Source: Datnioides undecimradiatus
Taxonomy: Eukaryota > Chordata > Actinopteri > Lobotiformes > Datnioididae
Direction: 5' to 3'
Assembly: GCA_008933995.1 (NCBI GenBank)
Contig: WARS01000011.1
Coordinates: forward strand, 13,979,516-14,043,515
DNA length: 64,000 bases
Part shown: positions 39,501-54,500 of the stretch, piece by piece
How the letters are laid out: every line of letters starts with the position of its first letter
Position numbering within the stretch: the first letter of the stretch is position 1
The notes under the pieces: generated by a model
Database searches by the model: none
Told to the model about the DNA's origin: nothing
Seen by the model: only the letters and a program-made list of their open reading frames with translations
Position numbers and translations under genes: made by a program

Positions 39501-42500
39501 TTGTATTTCATGAGAGCCGAAAAGATTTCAGGGCCAAACTGTGAAAGAAACGAGGCCGTACATGTAAGTTCTCGAGGCAACACACACAGGAATCTGAGCG
39601 CTGCAAACATTCCTGCGTGCAGCGCTATGTCCCTACATGGTGCCCCCTCTTTTATGCCTCACTTTCGAGGACAAAGCGTGGGACATTAAAGAAAGATGAG
39701 CAAGGGGAGAAAAAAAAAGTGCCTGCTAGCGTGACACAGAGCAGGGATATTCAGCAGGACAAAAGGGATGATGGCCATCGGTGCTTTGAGGTTTGATATG
39801 ATTTACCAGCTGATGGTTATCAACAAAGCCTGTACGTTTGACGCAAGCGAGCAAGGGCACCTGCAGGTCGTCCGTTTAATGGTGCAGAGACAGAGAGAAG
39901 GAGCGGAGGTCTCAGCCAGTAAAAACCTTAATAAGATGGTTGAACATCTGTTCATCTGTCTCACACCGGGAGACTGAAAGCAAGGAAAGTGGGAGGGAGG
40001 CTGCAGATAGGACAAGAGAGAAAGAATCTGTGCTTACTTCCTGCCATTCGCCAGAGACCCAGGTGTAATGGGTGCATTCTGCAGTCTGGCACGGCCGAAC
40101 AACGGCCGGGCGCTGGTGAGCATCACATAGATCTTCCCTGACCCGCCCAGTGCCTTTTAGCCTGCAGTAAACATCTCGGTTCTGAACTCCGACTCCACAG
40201 GTGACAGAACACTAGTGAAACAGACACAGAGCACAAATTTGATTTTAAAAGGGCAGTAAATTAAACTGAACACACATTTGTTCTTGCATTGTTTTCATGA
40301 CACACAAACCTGACTTTTCTCGTGGAGCTGATTATAAATGAGCAAACTTCTGATGTTGCGCAGGAAGCGACAACTTCTTACAACAGCCAAGTTTAAGTGC
40401 AGTTGGATTCTCCACATGAATTTGCCTTCACGTCTTTCCTTGACTTCATAATGTTTTCCATCCAGGTCAAAGAAATATATTGAGGAAAGATACAGGATGT
40501 TGTTCTTTGAACTATTCAGCCACAGCCCAATATTATAGATGAAAGTCTAACTCTGTCTGGCCCTGATGCTTTGATTTTGAGTATTATTTTTCACTTTGAT
40601 TCCCCAAATTTATAGAAGTGCAACATAGCTCACTGGGAAAAAAACAATGGAGGGCCCATTTAGAGTGAATTAAAATCATTATACATTGAACTGAGGAACA
40701 CATATAGGTTAATGATGCAAACTTGCCCCTGTGGCTAATCATGGTACTGCAACAAGATAATCCTCTGTGGCCCAAAACAAATGTTCTCATATTAACTGTT
40801 GGGTGCGCGATGCCATCTCAAAGTCAATGGCACACTCTCGAGGATTCAGAAAGAGACATGAATATGTGGCTGCAAAGGGCTGCACAGTGTGCACAAGCAA
40901 ACCAAGAGCAAATCTTACTTTGATTATGGGCGAAAATAAATGCAAAACAATGACATATGAAATTTGTTTACACGGGTCACCATGAGCTACTGGTCCATAA
41001 ACCGCGTAGGGCTGTAGCAGCAGTATATATATTTATTAAAGAAAGCGCCTTTCGCATTTTGTTTGTCATTACCAAAGAGAGCGACTGTCCAATTTCTGCT
41101 TTCAAAAGTTTCATGGACTCAATTTAACGTCACAAGTTTTGTGTTTGTTTGGTCTTTTGTGTGCAGAGTTGTTGCTTTGAAGCTCCTGAACAATGTACTT
41201 AATAAATCCAAAGCCAGTTTGTCGCTTCCTTGTGAGACGTACATCTGGGGTCACACAGAGGTCTATCTCAAACATCTCTTTGATGTGCTTTGAGAAGCAT
41301 ACCTGCATACTGAGGAAGCACTCTGCAAAGCTCGAGCCGATCAGCCTGATTTCTCTCTGACTCTCCTACAGACCTCAAAGAGCAGTGCCAGGCCTCAGTG
41401 ATTTCACACAGTCCGAAAATCTGCGCATTATACAGCGAGTATCAACTTTCCCGAAAACTTCCAGATGTATTTGTGTTGTTCGTGTCTCAGTGCAGTCGTG
41501 TGTTTTCATTACAGTGTGGTTCAATGTGAAGGGTCAAGTCCTTGAGTTTGGAAAGAGAACAAAAAGCACCACAGGAAATCTGACCTTCAAATCAAAAAAA
41601 ATGCTTTTTCTAAAATCTTACAAAGCATGAAAATAGAACCTGCTGGTAAAGTGATTTTATTCAGCGTTAACTGCTACAGCTAAAGAAATGTGATTCTCTA
41701 TTCATGCATAACAACTACGGCTTATCAGAGACGATGGGGACATGGGACTATAGATGAAAAATACGAGGATATTTAAGGGTTTAAGAGTTACGTTGAGGAC
41801 ATTTAAGCGTCACTTCAACCAAATTACCAACCATATTTTCTCACTGATATCCAGCCATGCAGATAATTCAGGTTTTCGCCATGCTTCCTATGAAATGTCA
41901 CCTTTGATATTTCTGGAACAAACTCAATACAATGCATGTTTACTAAATTTCATGTGGCTGTACTAAGAATTGCAAAATTGCAAAATTGCACCGACAAGTA
42001 CATGTCTTTTAAAAACAATGTCTCTTTTACATTGGGATAATCCACTGTTGAAACAAAACTGTTTCCTTTGGAGAGACTTTATAGCTCCTGAAAAAACTGT
42101 TGACAGGCTGAGCTGTGGATTATCCAGTGAATCTGGAACAGTGTTTCAGGAAACAGATGTTACTGATGATTTCTCAAAATGAATTTTCAACGTTCTACAA
42201 AAAAAAAGAATTTTTCATTGTCCTACAGAGGAGGGAATTATTTCATTGATAGATATATGAGAAATGTACAGTTATTTGGCAAGTAAAATCAAAATTTAAA
42301 GCTATCCACGTTGCTCGAGACAAAAATGAGAAAACACAGTTGTTGTACTTTGAATGAACCAACCTTCTACCAGCACTTTATAATACTACTGTGAAAATAT
42401 GCACGCAGAGCATTATAAACTACCACTAAAAAAGGAAAATGATTCTTGTGGCCTTGGCTCAGTGGGCAGTCTACACCCCCCCAGCTCCAATAACGTGTTG

Positions 42501-45500
42501 CCCATTACACCCCCAGTCAGAGGTGACTGAGAGGGCTGGGTAGCTGTGGAATAACTCAAACAGTGGGTGCTGAGGTTTCAAAGTTGTCACATGCGTGGAT
42601 ATTAAGATATAAAACATGTCTTTATGCTCTAGTTGAGGATTTCATGGTTGCTGGTGGTGTGTGGAGGAAGATGATTGCTTCCAGACACCAGTGAGGGAGA
42701 GAGTGAACGGGGAGGAGGAGGAGGACACCCTCAAAGAGTGGGGAGTGGCAAGGGTGGAGGCAGACGTGGGTCTTCATGGACCTTTTGGGATTTAAGATTT
42801 ACTCTGAAATGAACTAGGGTTATGTACAATTCTCAAACCAGAGCTGGAACATTTTTGGGGGATATCTGAAAAAATAAGGATGATCAGGAAATGTTGTTCA
42901 GCCAAGTGGTAACGATGTGGTGCAAGCACTACCTGCACTTCCTGCCCAGCACCAAATGGCAGACAGGCAAAGTTAGTGCATGGTAAATAAAACTGAGCAG
43001 TTAGCTTCTAAAGAACCAGACAGTAGTTGGTGAAGACCAAATCAGAGCTCAAAGAAGAGTAAACTCTGGATTTGCATAATCAAATGGACTCAAACTAACT
43101 CTAGATTACATAAATAGGCAATAGGGTTGTCTAACTAATTAGCATTATCAACTTAAATAATAATACGTCATTGCTGTGTTCACAAATGTTTTCCATCATG
43201 CTGCAGGTTTAAGAGGCAGACAATGCAAACTCTTTGGATTTATTATGTGTTTTGAACACACACAGTTTGCTTGCTCCTCAGGGTAATCTGGCAAAGCATG
43301 ACAAAAGGCATGACAGAGCATTCCTCCTCTCAGTCTGCCCCACGACTTGTGATAAATTTGGTGTGGAATATTTTCCTCCCTGTGGGAGCTCGACGTGACT
43401 TTGAGCCAAAACTGTGCTGCGGCTCCTCTTGGTAGCAGATATCACGGCTGTGTGGTCGGCTCCACGGTGACTGCGGCCTCAACCCCCATAGCGACTCCTC
43501 TATGTGCGGCCTTTGCCCCACCAGTATCTGGTTGCATTTGTGTACAATGGTACAGAAACCTGCTGTGCTTGAGGATGTGTGTCATTCTAAATGTTGTGCT
43601 TTCATCTGTATGGGAGGTGATGCTCAGCAACTCTGAGATAGATAGACAGCCAGATAGATAGACAGATAGATAGACTGACGTCAGTGTACTGGTCAGTGTG
43701 TGGTCTAATGAAAAACTTCAAAAGAAGGACTCACTCAGCAGAAAGCTGCACTGCAGGTCACACTAAACAACTATTTCACCACTTTGTCAGAATCTTTTAA
43801 ACCTGACATCTAACTGTCAAGTGCACTACATAAACAGTTTTCCAAAACCAGCCTGTGGTGTTTAGTTCACTCTTGAGGAAATGACACATTACTCTTGAAC
43901 AAGAATAAACTGAGCAGTGATTGGACAGGTGCTCTGTGTGTACATGTCCTACATCTGCAACCTCTGGGAAGCGTTTGTTCTTGTGTCTCAGCAGCTAGCA
44001 GCAGTCACTGTTAGTGCTGCTAAAAGCCCCCCAGAGGAGACAGCAAGAAGAGCAAACATACCTCCCTCCACCTGTTGGCCTTCCAACTGGGGCATCCCCG
44101 AACTCGACAGGCCTTCTGTGTCCGCGGCCGGGGCAGATGACTGCAGTGCTCCTCCTCTATTTTGGTTTGGTTCTGATAAACACAGGCTATCTCCCGCTGC
44201 TTGGTCCCCCGACCACAGCTCACTGAACACTGTGGAGGGAAAGGGAGCGGTTGGGTGTTGGGTGGAGAATGAGAGAAGAGCAGGGCATGTTAGCGAAGTC
44301 CTGTTAAGGATCAGAACAATAAGTCTCTACTGATTGTGGTTACAAACATATGTTGAAAAAGTATAAACAATAAAGTTGTATCATATTGTGATGAATTGTC
44401 AGTGATGCTGATGCAACCCTTTATTGCATCCAATGAGAATGTGCTGACACACTGGTGATGAACATTTAAATGCTGTGAAAAAGGAAATCTATTTGCTTCA
44501 GAGAACATACAACAAAATGCTTCTCTTAGTATCACATATAGACAATTTGGCCCTCAATGCAAGGTGCAGCCAACAGCTTCCTTGTTGCATTTCATGGCCA
44601 AGTGAACACACTCCAAACAAATCTAACCAAACAACTTAAATGGATTTCGCCAAAAACCTCTTGTCAAACACTGCTGGAACGCAGCCAACTATTTAACCTG
44701 TAAACAGAGGCATTACTTTTGAAGCTGCTGTGGACGGCAGACGCCGAAAAAAAAAAAAAAAAGATCCGGAGCGAAACACGGATGCATGTGCACGGCGAGA
44801 CATTCATCTGGTACGAATAAGGAACCTAGAAATACTTCAGGAGAGCCGGAGAGCCGAGGAAGAGGGAGAAAAAAAACGCGATGAATAAAAACCAGACACC
44901 CGGATGAAAAAGGCCTTTGCCTGAGTTTGTGGATTTCAATATTCTCGAGTCTTCGGTGCCCATGAGGCCAGACGGCAATTAGAGTGCCCGCTATTTCTGC
45001 TTGACGAGTGAGCGCCCCCATACAAAGCCACTCTAAAAATGGGGTGCTGGAATCGAATACACAAGACGAGGAGAGTTACATTTTGTCTTGGCATATTTTC
45101 CAGTCCAGATAATAAACATAATATTGCATTGTCCTCTAATTATGATCTCAGAATGTTGCATAACGCCGAACACACGATCTTTCTTCCTATGTGCTCCTAG
45201 CGCTGATCATACTACGGATGATGGACCGTGGAACGAAAGAACCTGAATTCACAGATGTCCTAAGCATTTTGTCTTTTCTTTCTGCAGATTCCAGGAGCTC
45301 AAATGCTTTTCTCCCATTAAAAATGTCTACTGATCAATGTTTGGGCATCCATTTGAACCCATCAAACAAAGCCACCTCCAGCCGTTTTGTCTGAAGTGTG
45401 GTGCGGGGCTGTGGTTGACACTGCACACACATGCATCATACACGTTGTAATTACCAAGGCATTTTAAACACAGGGCTGGCTCAGCTGACGGGGGACATCA

Positions 45501-48500
45501 AAGCTGAGGCCGGAGCTGAGTGACTACTCCCTGAGAATGGCAGATTCACATACCCGCGGCACACTCGCTCAAAAATGATAACAGAACTCCCTCTACCTCA
45601 AACAAGAGCAGAGACAGGCAAACATGTTGGAGGGGTTAGGAGGGGGAGGTGATGAGGCAGAGGGCTGGCCCCTCCTTACTGCTGTAAAAGCAGGAGGGAA
45701 AAAAAAGAAAAAAAAAGGGAGGAAGAAAGGAAATCACAGCCATACGGGCTACGCTCCCCCAGCTGAACTGTATCTGCATTTTAACGGTGGGAGAAAAGAC
45801 GCTATATGGCGATGAGCTCCTCCCTCTACCCTGCCAACCTCATCTGTCAGCCATTAGTTAATCAAGGCTGGTAACGCAGAGCACGGAGAGCTGGCACGGC
45901 TCGTGGGACCAGAGGACAGCTTCACCTCAGAGAGCAAGAAGAGGGCAAGGACTCGGGCACCTCTGCTTCAACGACCCACAGCTGGGCTGCTTCACTCACC
46001 AGCACCCACTCAGGTAAGAATAGCCCACTTATCACCTACTTTTCAGCCGCAACAGGGGCGACAATTGAACGTCTCTATACTTCAAAAAATAGAGGTGCTT
46101 GTGTTTGGATGGTGTCAGATTTGAAATAGCTGTTTTAAAGTTAGTGTCTGATTGTTAAAAAGCAGATTTTGTGTTATGATACAGATTTGGCGCTTTGTAT
46201 TGATGAAACATTACCTGTGCTTTATTTGAACATCCAAGTATGTCATATTCATGTGTTATTGTAAGATGCTGCGTGAGAATGTTTTGAATGTATATGTATA
46301 TGTCCTTATGTATATGAGGAGAAAAAAGGCCACTTAAATCAGTGGGTCTCATGGGAAACAAAACACTCTTGGCGGAGATTTGCCCTCCCACGTTGTCTTA
46401 GCAATTAATTTCACATGATTAGGTGGCTTAAATCTGGTATAATCCAGTGACGTTCATCTGGGCATAATGTGGATTACTCTAAAATGGAATGACTCGCCCG
46501 CTTTGGATTTGGCACAAAGTTGAAAATCAGCCAAGTAAAACAGCTTTTGTGAAACAAGCAGAACAGAGCCTCAGCAGAAAAAGACATAATTGATATTTAA
46601 AGCCACATGTAATGAACAGGCAGCTCTTAATTATTCTACTTAGTGGCTCCAACGCAGCAATCTTGATTTGTGTTTCACAGTTCTGGAACAAATCACATAA
46701 TTGAGTGCTAAACCAGACCCAGCTAATTCATGCCTTTTCTGCGCGCCTTAAACCATAAAAGAGCTCAGGGACATTTGAACATCGGCGCCTGATTTTGATT
46801 AAAATGACAAAATACAGTCAGAGCAGCTCTAACAGAATAATCAGACTAGTTTCAGATACTTTTTTGAGTATTCATATCTTTGCAGATGCAGACGGGAACT
46901 TCACGATGACCCCACCCACTAGTCTACTGTGAACAGGTAAGCCTTTCAGACACATGGAAACTTTCAGGCATCTGAGAGAAACTCAACTAGAGTTTAAACG
47001 TTGGTCATGCTGCCAATCGAGGGAGCTAATACTGTACAATAGCTCACAGCAAGAAGGTAAATTCCAACTAACCCCTTTGACTCTGTTTAAAACTGCTTTG
47101 TGTGTAAAGGTGCATTTATTTCACTATGAACTCAAGAAGTGCATGAAAACACGTATTACCGTGAGAACTGTAATTAAGCTTGGTGCGTTTGGGTAGTTTG
47201 TTTGGTGATAAAAGGAAAATTCTGTGTTTTGAAAACAAATAATGGTTTATGCCACAGCTTAGGAATCAAAAAGATCTTCGGAAGCATTTTGTGAGTTTTG
47301 AAAAGTGATGAAATTCACCTGTGTTTCATATTATTGTTTGGTATGCTGGTTCATTCTTCAATTTCAGCTTGTCTCTTAACTAGTATGATGTCGCCCAGCA
47401 AAATAATGAAATTGGAAACAGAATCTGCTAATAGGACTATAGCCAAGTTGGTAATATACCATAAAAGCCCTGAAAAATGATGTATTATATTGTGCTGAAA
47501 AGCAATTTGGACCTCAAAGATTGTTTTGTTCTATATTTCCTATATTAAGCGGTTTCAAGTCAGACCATATCTTAAATGTGAAAGCCAAGGTCGAATTCCA
47601 GTCACATTGCAGCACGTTCACAATGCGAGGATGGTAATACCAAGCATATGGTAACTGTAGTTACATAGACTCTTCAAAGGAACTCAGTGCTGACCCAGAG
47701 CAAGAACAAACTTGCAAGTGTAGTCTGCGAAGGGAGTGTAGAATTATACCCTAGGCTGCATGTTGTCAAGGCTGTGAGACACAGAGTGTTCAAACAAAGG
47801 TAGCTGCTTTACTGGGTCAACCAAGCTCATGCAAAACCTTAATTTATCTGCACACAGAGCAAGTAGTGAAAAGGGAACAAAGTGACTCAAAGATACAACA
47901 TTTCTTGCAGCTTTATCAGTATCGGCATGTTCTCTGGTGTGTAGATTAAACTGCATATCACAAAAAGGAGAAGACGAGGGAAGGAAGATTCTGTTCATGG
48001 CCTTGGTTTGCAGCGGGGTTTCAAAGACAGAAGTCAAAACAACACATGTTGTCAACATGGGAACAGCTGGTAAGAGCGGCATCATGGGGCAGAGGAATGT
48101 CAAGAGCCATAGATCTTTTATCCATCACGCCAGAATAGCCACCCAGACTCGTTTGAACCCATGCACTTAGGCAGTGTGAAATCCAAGTGTGAAAATCATT
48201 TACAGTGTATCCAAGTCATCTCATGCTTAGCATAACTAATTTTATCCACGTACCACACACAGTGCCAGATGATGCTTTGAACTATAAAAATAATATAATA
48301 TAATGGATTCAAACAACATGCAAATATATCCACACGCAAAATATTGATACAATGATCTGTTTCAGATGCGACAAGTTGATTTTGCCACATTATTCATTCA
48401 TTCCGGGATTGGACTGATTGTAAGTGGAAATAATTTCCTGTTTCTGTCAAGGCAGTTTCCTGACAGACATTCAGCTACAGGAGCTGCTTCAGCTCTGATT

Positions 48501-51500
48501 GGCTAAGACTAAAATATATTCGGCACTCCATGCCAAATGCACGACTTTGCCATCTTTAAAGAGTTAAATAAACAACTGGTTGAGTAGGCATATACAATTA
48601 CTTCAACACAGTTTCCTTTTTAAGTCAACACCACTCAGAAAACATACACCAAGAAACCATAAGTCAAAACGAAATGACAAAACATTCAAGGTTTTCCGTC
48701 TGTCCAAACATTCCACTGAGGGCTTTTTCCACTACTATGTCATATTGAAACATCCAGCACTGCTCTGTATTGTGCTGCAGATGTGGAGAATGAGGAAATC
48801 AACTGTAGAAAATCAAGAAAAAAAAGTTTTTTCTTGAGGACAGAACTTGAAAAATACAAACAGACCAGCCGTGAAGCTATAAAGCGGTGACCTTCGACAT
48901 AGGACATTCAAGTGCAACTCCCTCTTCCTGCTAAATGTTAGACAGCTGCTTTTCTAATCTGTCATAGCAACAGCTTGCCACAGCTTGCATACATGGAAGT
49001 ATGGAAACAATCAAAAAAGTGGAAAGATCCTGACATTACATTTAGAACAAAAAAAGAGATATAAAACAAAGTAAGTCATGCAAAAGAGGGAGAATAATTT
49101 TATATTTATTTTTAAAAATGCAAAGTAACTTTTTTTTGGCATTTAAGTGCAGATTTCAGTGTTGACAATGGAATAATTAAGTCAAGTTTTCAAGCAAAAA
49201 TGCTAAATATTTTATGTTTGACATGTCTCAGTTATGAGGATTTGCTGATTTTCTTTTCTTACATAATAAAATTAATATTTCGGGTCCAATATATGGTTTT
49301 TTAAACTGTTGGATGTTTGGGAATTGCAAGGAACTTTTCACTATTTTACACTGTTTTATAGACCCGGTGATTAATCAATAAATCAGGCATTGACCGACAT
49401 ACTGGAATTTCATCACATCTGTGGACCAGTGGTTGGTCCACTGATTAGAAACTGACCTGATGGGTAGCTAGTTGATGTGGGAAGTGCAGCTAAATCTCTA
49501 ACCTTTTTCAGTGTTGCTAAAACATCACAAATTCCTGTAAGACGGAGTTGAAACGAAGGCCTGTTAGCTCTCCATTAAGTAAAGTGGACCACAACACCCT
49601 GTTCCGATACAATCCATCAATGTCTCGCTCATAAGAACCTCTCTGAAAGGGATGTCGAGTCCCACAAACTCCATTTCACTCTATCAACTTGATAGCATCG
49701 ACAGGCCCAAACAGGACCAGGCCCCAACCAGTCTGACGTGGTAGCCTCATGTGACAAGAACATACACAGATGTGGAGTCAAAGAAGCGACTCCTAGAGGC
49801 TTAAAAGCACTTTATAATACTTGATTGAAGAGTCGAGAAAAAGCAGGCGCTCTCTACCTGTGTCAACGTGAGGCCATGTTCCCTATGCTTCGATGAACTT
49901 GAGGTAGACCAGCCTAAATGCTTCCAGGCCTTCACGCCCCGTATCCTCTTATTTCATCTCTCTGCAGCTGCTCCCAACTCAGATCACCCACACAATAACA
50001 TAGACCCCTGCTCGATGGGCCACACTCTTAATTTCTGTCAATGCTGTGCATGAACTTGCCGTGGTTCAGAGTCAGGCGGGGGTTTACAACACTGTGCTCA
50101 CGTTCAAACTGTCTCTCTAAGCTACAATAAATCCTGATATGTTTTATGTCTGTAATGCAATGTGCATTAAGTTAAACTTATCTTCATTTTATACAACTGC
50201 TTGACTTGAAAGGGACATTCTTTCCCAAATGTGAACACCATGCTGTGATCCACACATTCTGAATCTTCAGATAACATCTCACTTCATCTGTTTAGTTCCC
50301 TAATGGTTTGCCAGAATCTGTGGGCCATAGCACTTGACTCTCAACCAGCTAATCATCAACTGAACTATTTTGCTTTCTCTCAAAGGCCGAAATGAAACAT
50401 TATCTCCTGACTCAGATTTAAATTAAAGCCATGACAAGAGCCATGCCTTCGAGGACCGGGGTGGGGGAAGGGGACCTTCGAGCCAGCCCCCCAAGTGCTC
50501 ACACTCGACTGGCACATGGGCATGATCAGGAAACACAAGCCCAATGATGTCACGACCGGGTGACCCCAGGGTGACAGGTTTGGAGAATGTTCATGCCCAC
50601 TGCCCTCAGGCCAAAGTCAAGTATGTCAATGTTGTGCATGTGGATTTCATTTGAAGCAGCGTGATTAGTTCACAGACGCTCAACTGCGATCCCCCTCCAT
50701 GGGAAACCCGCTCTCCACAGGAAACGGTATGTTTTTCTTAGCAACAAACAGGCATAAATTACTAAAAATGGTGCCTCGGTTGCCAATTTATCACACACAC
50801 TCTTATTGTTGCTGCTTGCATACATTCGACATCTACATTGCTTTTGAGGTAATTACCATTCGTTAATGATATTTACATTTCTGATGGTTTATGTTGACCT
50901 GTGTGTCTGCAACCCTCAATTTGTGCAATAAATGTGATAATTGTTTTGTGTCTTTTCTCTTTTATATATCAAAAATTGTGTTTTGATGACCTGTGTAGTT
51001 GGAAAATTAATATAGCTTTGAGAGTCATTCAGTTAGAGACTCTAAAGCTGATGCTGCATTATTTGGGATGATAATTGGATGGTCCAGGGATTAAAATGGA
51101 GGCAGATTATTGTGCAGAGGTAAACTAAAGCAAAGGTTGTAATGCTTTTGGGCTCTACTGTCCTTCTGTAATTAAACGCCAACCAAAAGAAGATGACTCT
51201 CCTGCATCAAATATTTAGCCGGGAGCATTGAATTGGTGAATATTGTAAAAATGGTAGTATATCATCAGTAATAAAGCCATTTCCCAGTAAACAAGTTTTC
51301 AAGTAAGTGAGTAATCAACCTCAGATACATGAGCAAAATTCAAATATGAAGAAATGTCTTTGCAGCATACAAGTAATGGTATCTGCTGGATCATAAGCGG
51401 TATACAATAAGAGCTTTTAAGACTCTTAAGCTTATGTAAGATACATTTTGAGAATACATTTAATAAATAAAAATAATTAATGGCAACAACGAACTCATGA

Positions 51501-54500
51501 CCTGCTGTTGCAACCTGGTGTACCGGATACTGCTGGTAGTGTTTGTATTAAACATATACATGTTTCGGGGGGATGCTACCAACACAAGAGGCCATTACAT
51601 AAGGTAAGACACCCACTGAGGCCATGAGAAATATTTTGACATTGTTATGTAATACAAGGAGCCCCGGACCATTTTATCCCCCCTTGGCCTCTGAAAGACC
51701 ATCAGCTCCTGAACATTTCTTATTTCGCTGGAACAATATTACATTTCTGGTCCATAAGATGATTAAATAAAGAAAAAAACTGACATGAAGGCCTCATGTG
51801 ATGTGTGATAGAAGTCACTTGTATGAAAGTAATTAGATGACTCAAGTTGGCCTCCGCTTTAATCATTTTGTTCACCACTTGATGCTGCGCGTGAGCCACA
51901 CTGTTGATGATGATGAATGAAAACTGAACCGCAGTCGGTTAATTCGAGATTATTTCATCTAAAGATACGATCTATTTTGAAGTTGAGGCCTATTGTAAGA
52001 TATTTATTTGAGTAAATGGATGCATTACTCATATAAAATACCTGATCTAACATCTCACGCAAGGGCTTTAAAAAAAAGTCATTTTAATGTGTGTTTTTCT
52101 TCAAAGAATGACCACCTCTGAAGAAAGCAGGACAATATCAACTGCATAATTCAATAAGCTCTGTAAATACTGGCTTTCCAGGGTTTGCTTTTGGATCTCC
52201 TCAGCTAAACAGCCCTTGCCAGCATGAATTAATACCAATCATTGTTGTAGTAAAAGTAATGCTGCGGCGGCCTCCTGCCAAACGCATTACAGAGCTCTAT
52301 TAATGCAATGGTAAACAGATGTGCCACCCAGCGCCAAAGTGTGATTTGGACTGTGCATGTTTTACTCCAGGGAGATTACAAAATAAAATGTTTAAACACA
52401 TAAAAGGAAAGGGCCTGCAGTGTTTTTACACTACATTATGCAGAGGTATGTAAAGGTACTATAGAGATTACTATGGAGATTTTTAGCATACCCCCAAAAG
52501 ACTTAATTAGTATAAGGATTTCCAAAAAAGCCACTAAACAGAGTCAATTGAGGGTCAAATACCAAAATACCACATAATGACCTTTAAGTTAAGTCTTTGC
52601 TACAAGCTGTTTACAGAAACTCACCTACACACATTATAGTGCATGAACATACAGAACATGTATTGCATGTTGTTGTACTACAAGGCTACTGAACATGAAA
52701 GAATGGCATCTATTTAAAACTGTTTTACTGTTAAAGCAATAAAGTACACACCCTAAGCATCACTATTCTGCAGTGTGTTGAGTCTTATTTTCTTTTCCCA
52801 TCTTGTATAACTGGCCCCTAGAGTGCTGTCTATGGGATTTATTTGTGTTTATAACCTACAAGTCATAAACTGTGCTCTTCTTTCAGAGTACAACGTAATT
52901 AATTGTTGTTAAAGGTACCGAAAACTTATTTTTTTTGTCAGTAAAATATTGTATTGAGAAACAACACAAATTTCACAGTTATGTTTCTTTAATAACCTTT
53001 ACAATGGGGAAAAAAGCTAATTCATGTAATTCAACATGTAATTCTGCACGTGAATGAAATAAATAGCAAAAAGAACAACAACGAACCAAAATATGCAAAG
53101 TAAAGTAGAGTTGCTCCCTTGAGTTTGGCAACTTTGCACTACAGGGGGTTAAAAAAGGAATGGGGGGTGAAACTGCCACGGATGAGGAGTCTTGGTTGTA
53201 GTGGAAGTCTTTGTTGAGTATAACACACATGCACACGCACACACACACACACACACGTAAAGATACACACACACACACGCACAGCGAGAAGAGACAAAGG
53301 AAGAGACTGATATCCTCACTGAGAGGACAACAGCATAAATACAGACCTAACTGCAACACTTCACCTGAAATATGTGTCATGATAAATTTACGTTGGCTTA
53401 CTCCAAATGTAACTCAGGGTGTTTACATGTCACATTTTAAAAACTGGTCTCAAATTGTCTGCAGGAGCCTGAATCCGCAAAGCCGCTCAAGCACTGCAGA
53501 GTACCTGAATTTATCACATGCTCAGACTGTATATGTCAGAAGTACTTCGGACCTGCATCAAGTAAGAGCTTGCCACCCGAACTCTGAACTGATATGTAAG
53601 AGTAACTTAGCACCAGGCTGAATAGCTTTTTTCACTGCCCTCTCTAGTTAAACATTTCAAGTCTGTTGCAGATCTTAATATTGGGTGTGGTCAGAAGTGT
53701 GCCTGGTTGCACCTGTGGCCACATTGATCAGTGATGTCACGGTGTGTTTACACACCCTGGAGTACGCCTCTACAATGCTGCAGCAAGGTGAAGGGTTAAA
53801 CCACTGAAGGTCAGCAAAACAACATCTTCAGCTGGTGTTTAGTTGTCCTCTAAGACTAACTGGTCCAAGAGAGATTCAGATTTATGCCATAGTGTCATGA
53901 TGCAACCTACCAAGAATGAAAACCTACAAATTCAAAGCAAATTTGGGACTAGATTTAGCAAAAATGTATATTGTTGCCCTTGGAGTTGCATTTTGATCTT
54001 ATATCACTGATCAGACCAAGCAGGCCTTATTTCTGCCTAGTGTAAAAGGCACTGACCAGTGGTGTTCATGTGACATGTGGTTGTTTGTGTAATGACAGAT
54101 AATTCAAGTTCAGTGTTACATCAGTCCAAAACTGGAACAAAACATTAAAGCTGCAACAATTAATAATCTATTGTAAACAAATAAATAAGTTTAATTTGAA
54201 AACAACACAAAAATCCTTCAGAGATACAAAACTGGCCAAAGGAGTAAAGAGACACAGCAACAAATGACTATAACTTTATAAGGAGGAGGTATCTGTGTGC
54301 TTTAGTTTGCTTTGTGGACGCCGACAGAAGCTGAGAAAGAACGGCTCAATGAAAACCTCGATTCGCTGCGCTGACAGTTCCATGTTCAATATGCTGCACC
54401 GACGCTGCCTAATGTGTTAATGGAATAAATAAATTCATTCTAAGCCTGGAAATATGCTAAAACTCTAATGATACAGATGCTGCAGCGTTATATAAAGTAA

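Noticed and set aside
43330-43661. Possible extra TSR exon in the GC-richer patch
   Set aside because: Translated in all minus frames it lacks the CxxS/TCG start and the cysteine spacing of a TSR.
44747-44762. Poly(A) run that might mark a processed retrocopy
   Set aside because: No gene-like sequence precedes it on either strand and no flanking duplication was seen.
52979-53621. Open frames on both strands with Cys-Val or Thr-His runs
   Set aside because: These are produced by CA/TG microsatellites and have no start context or homology.
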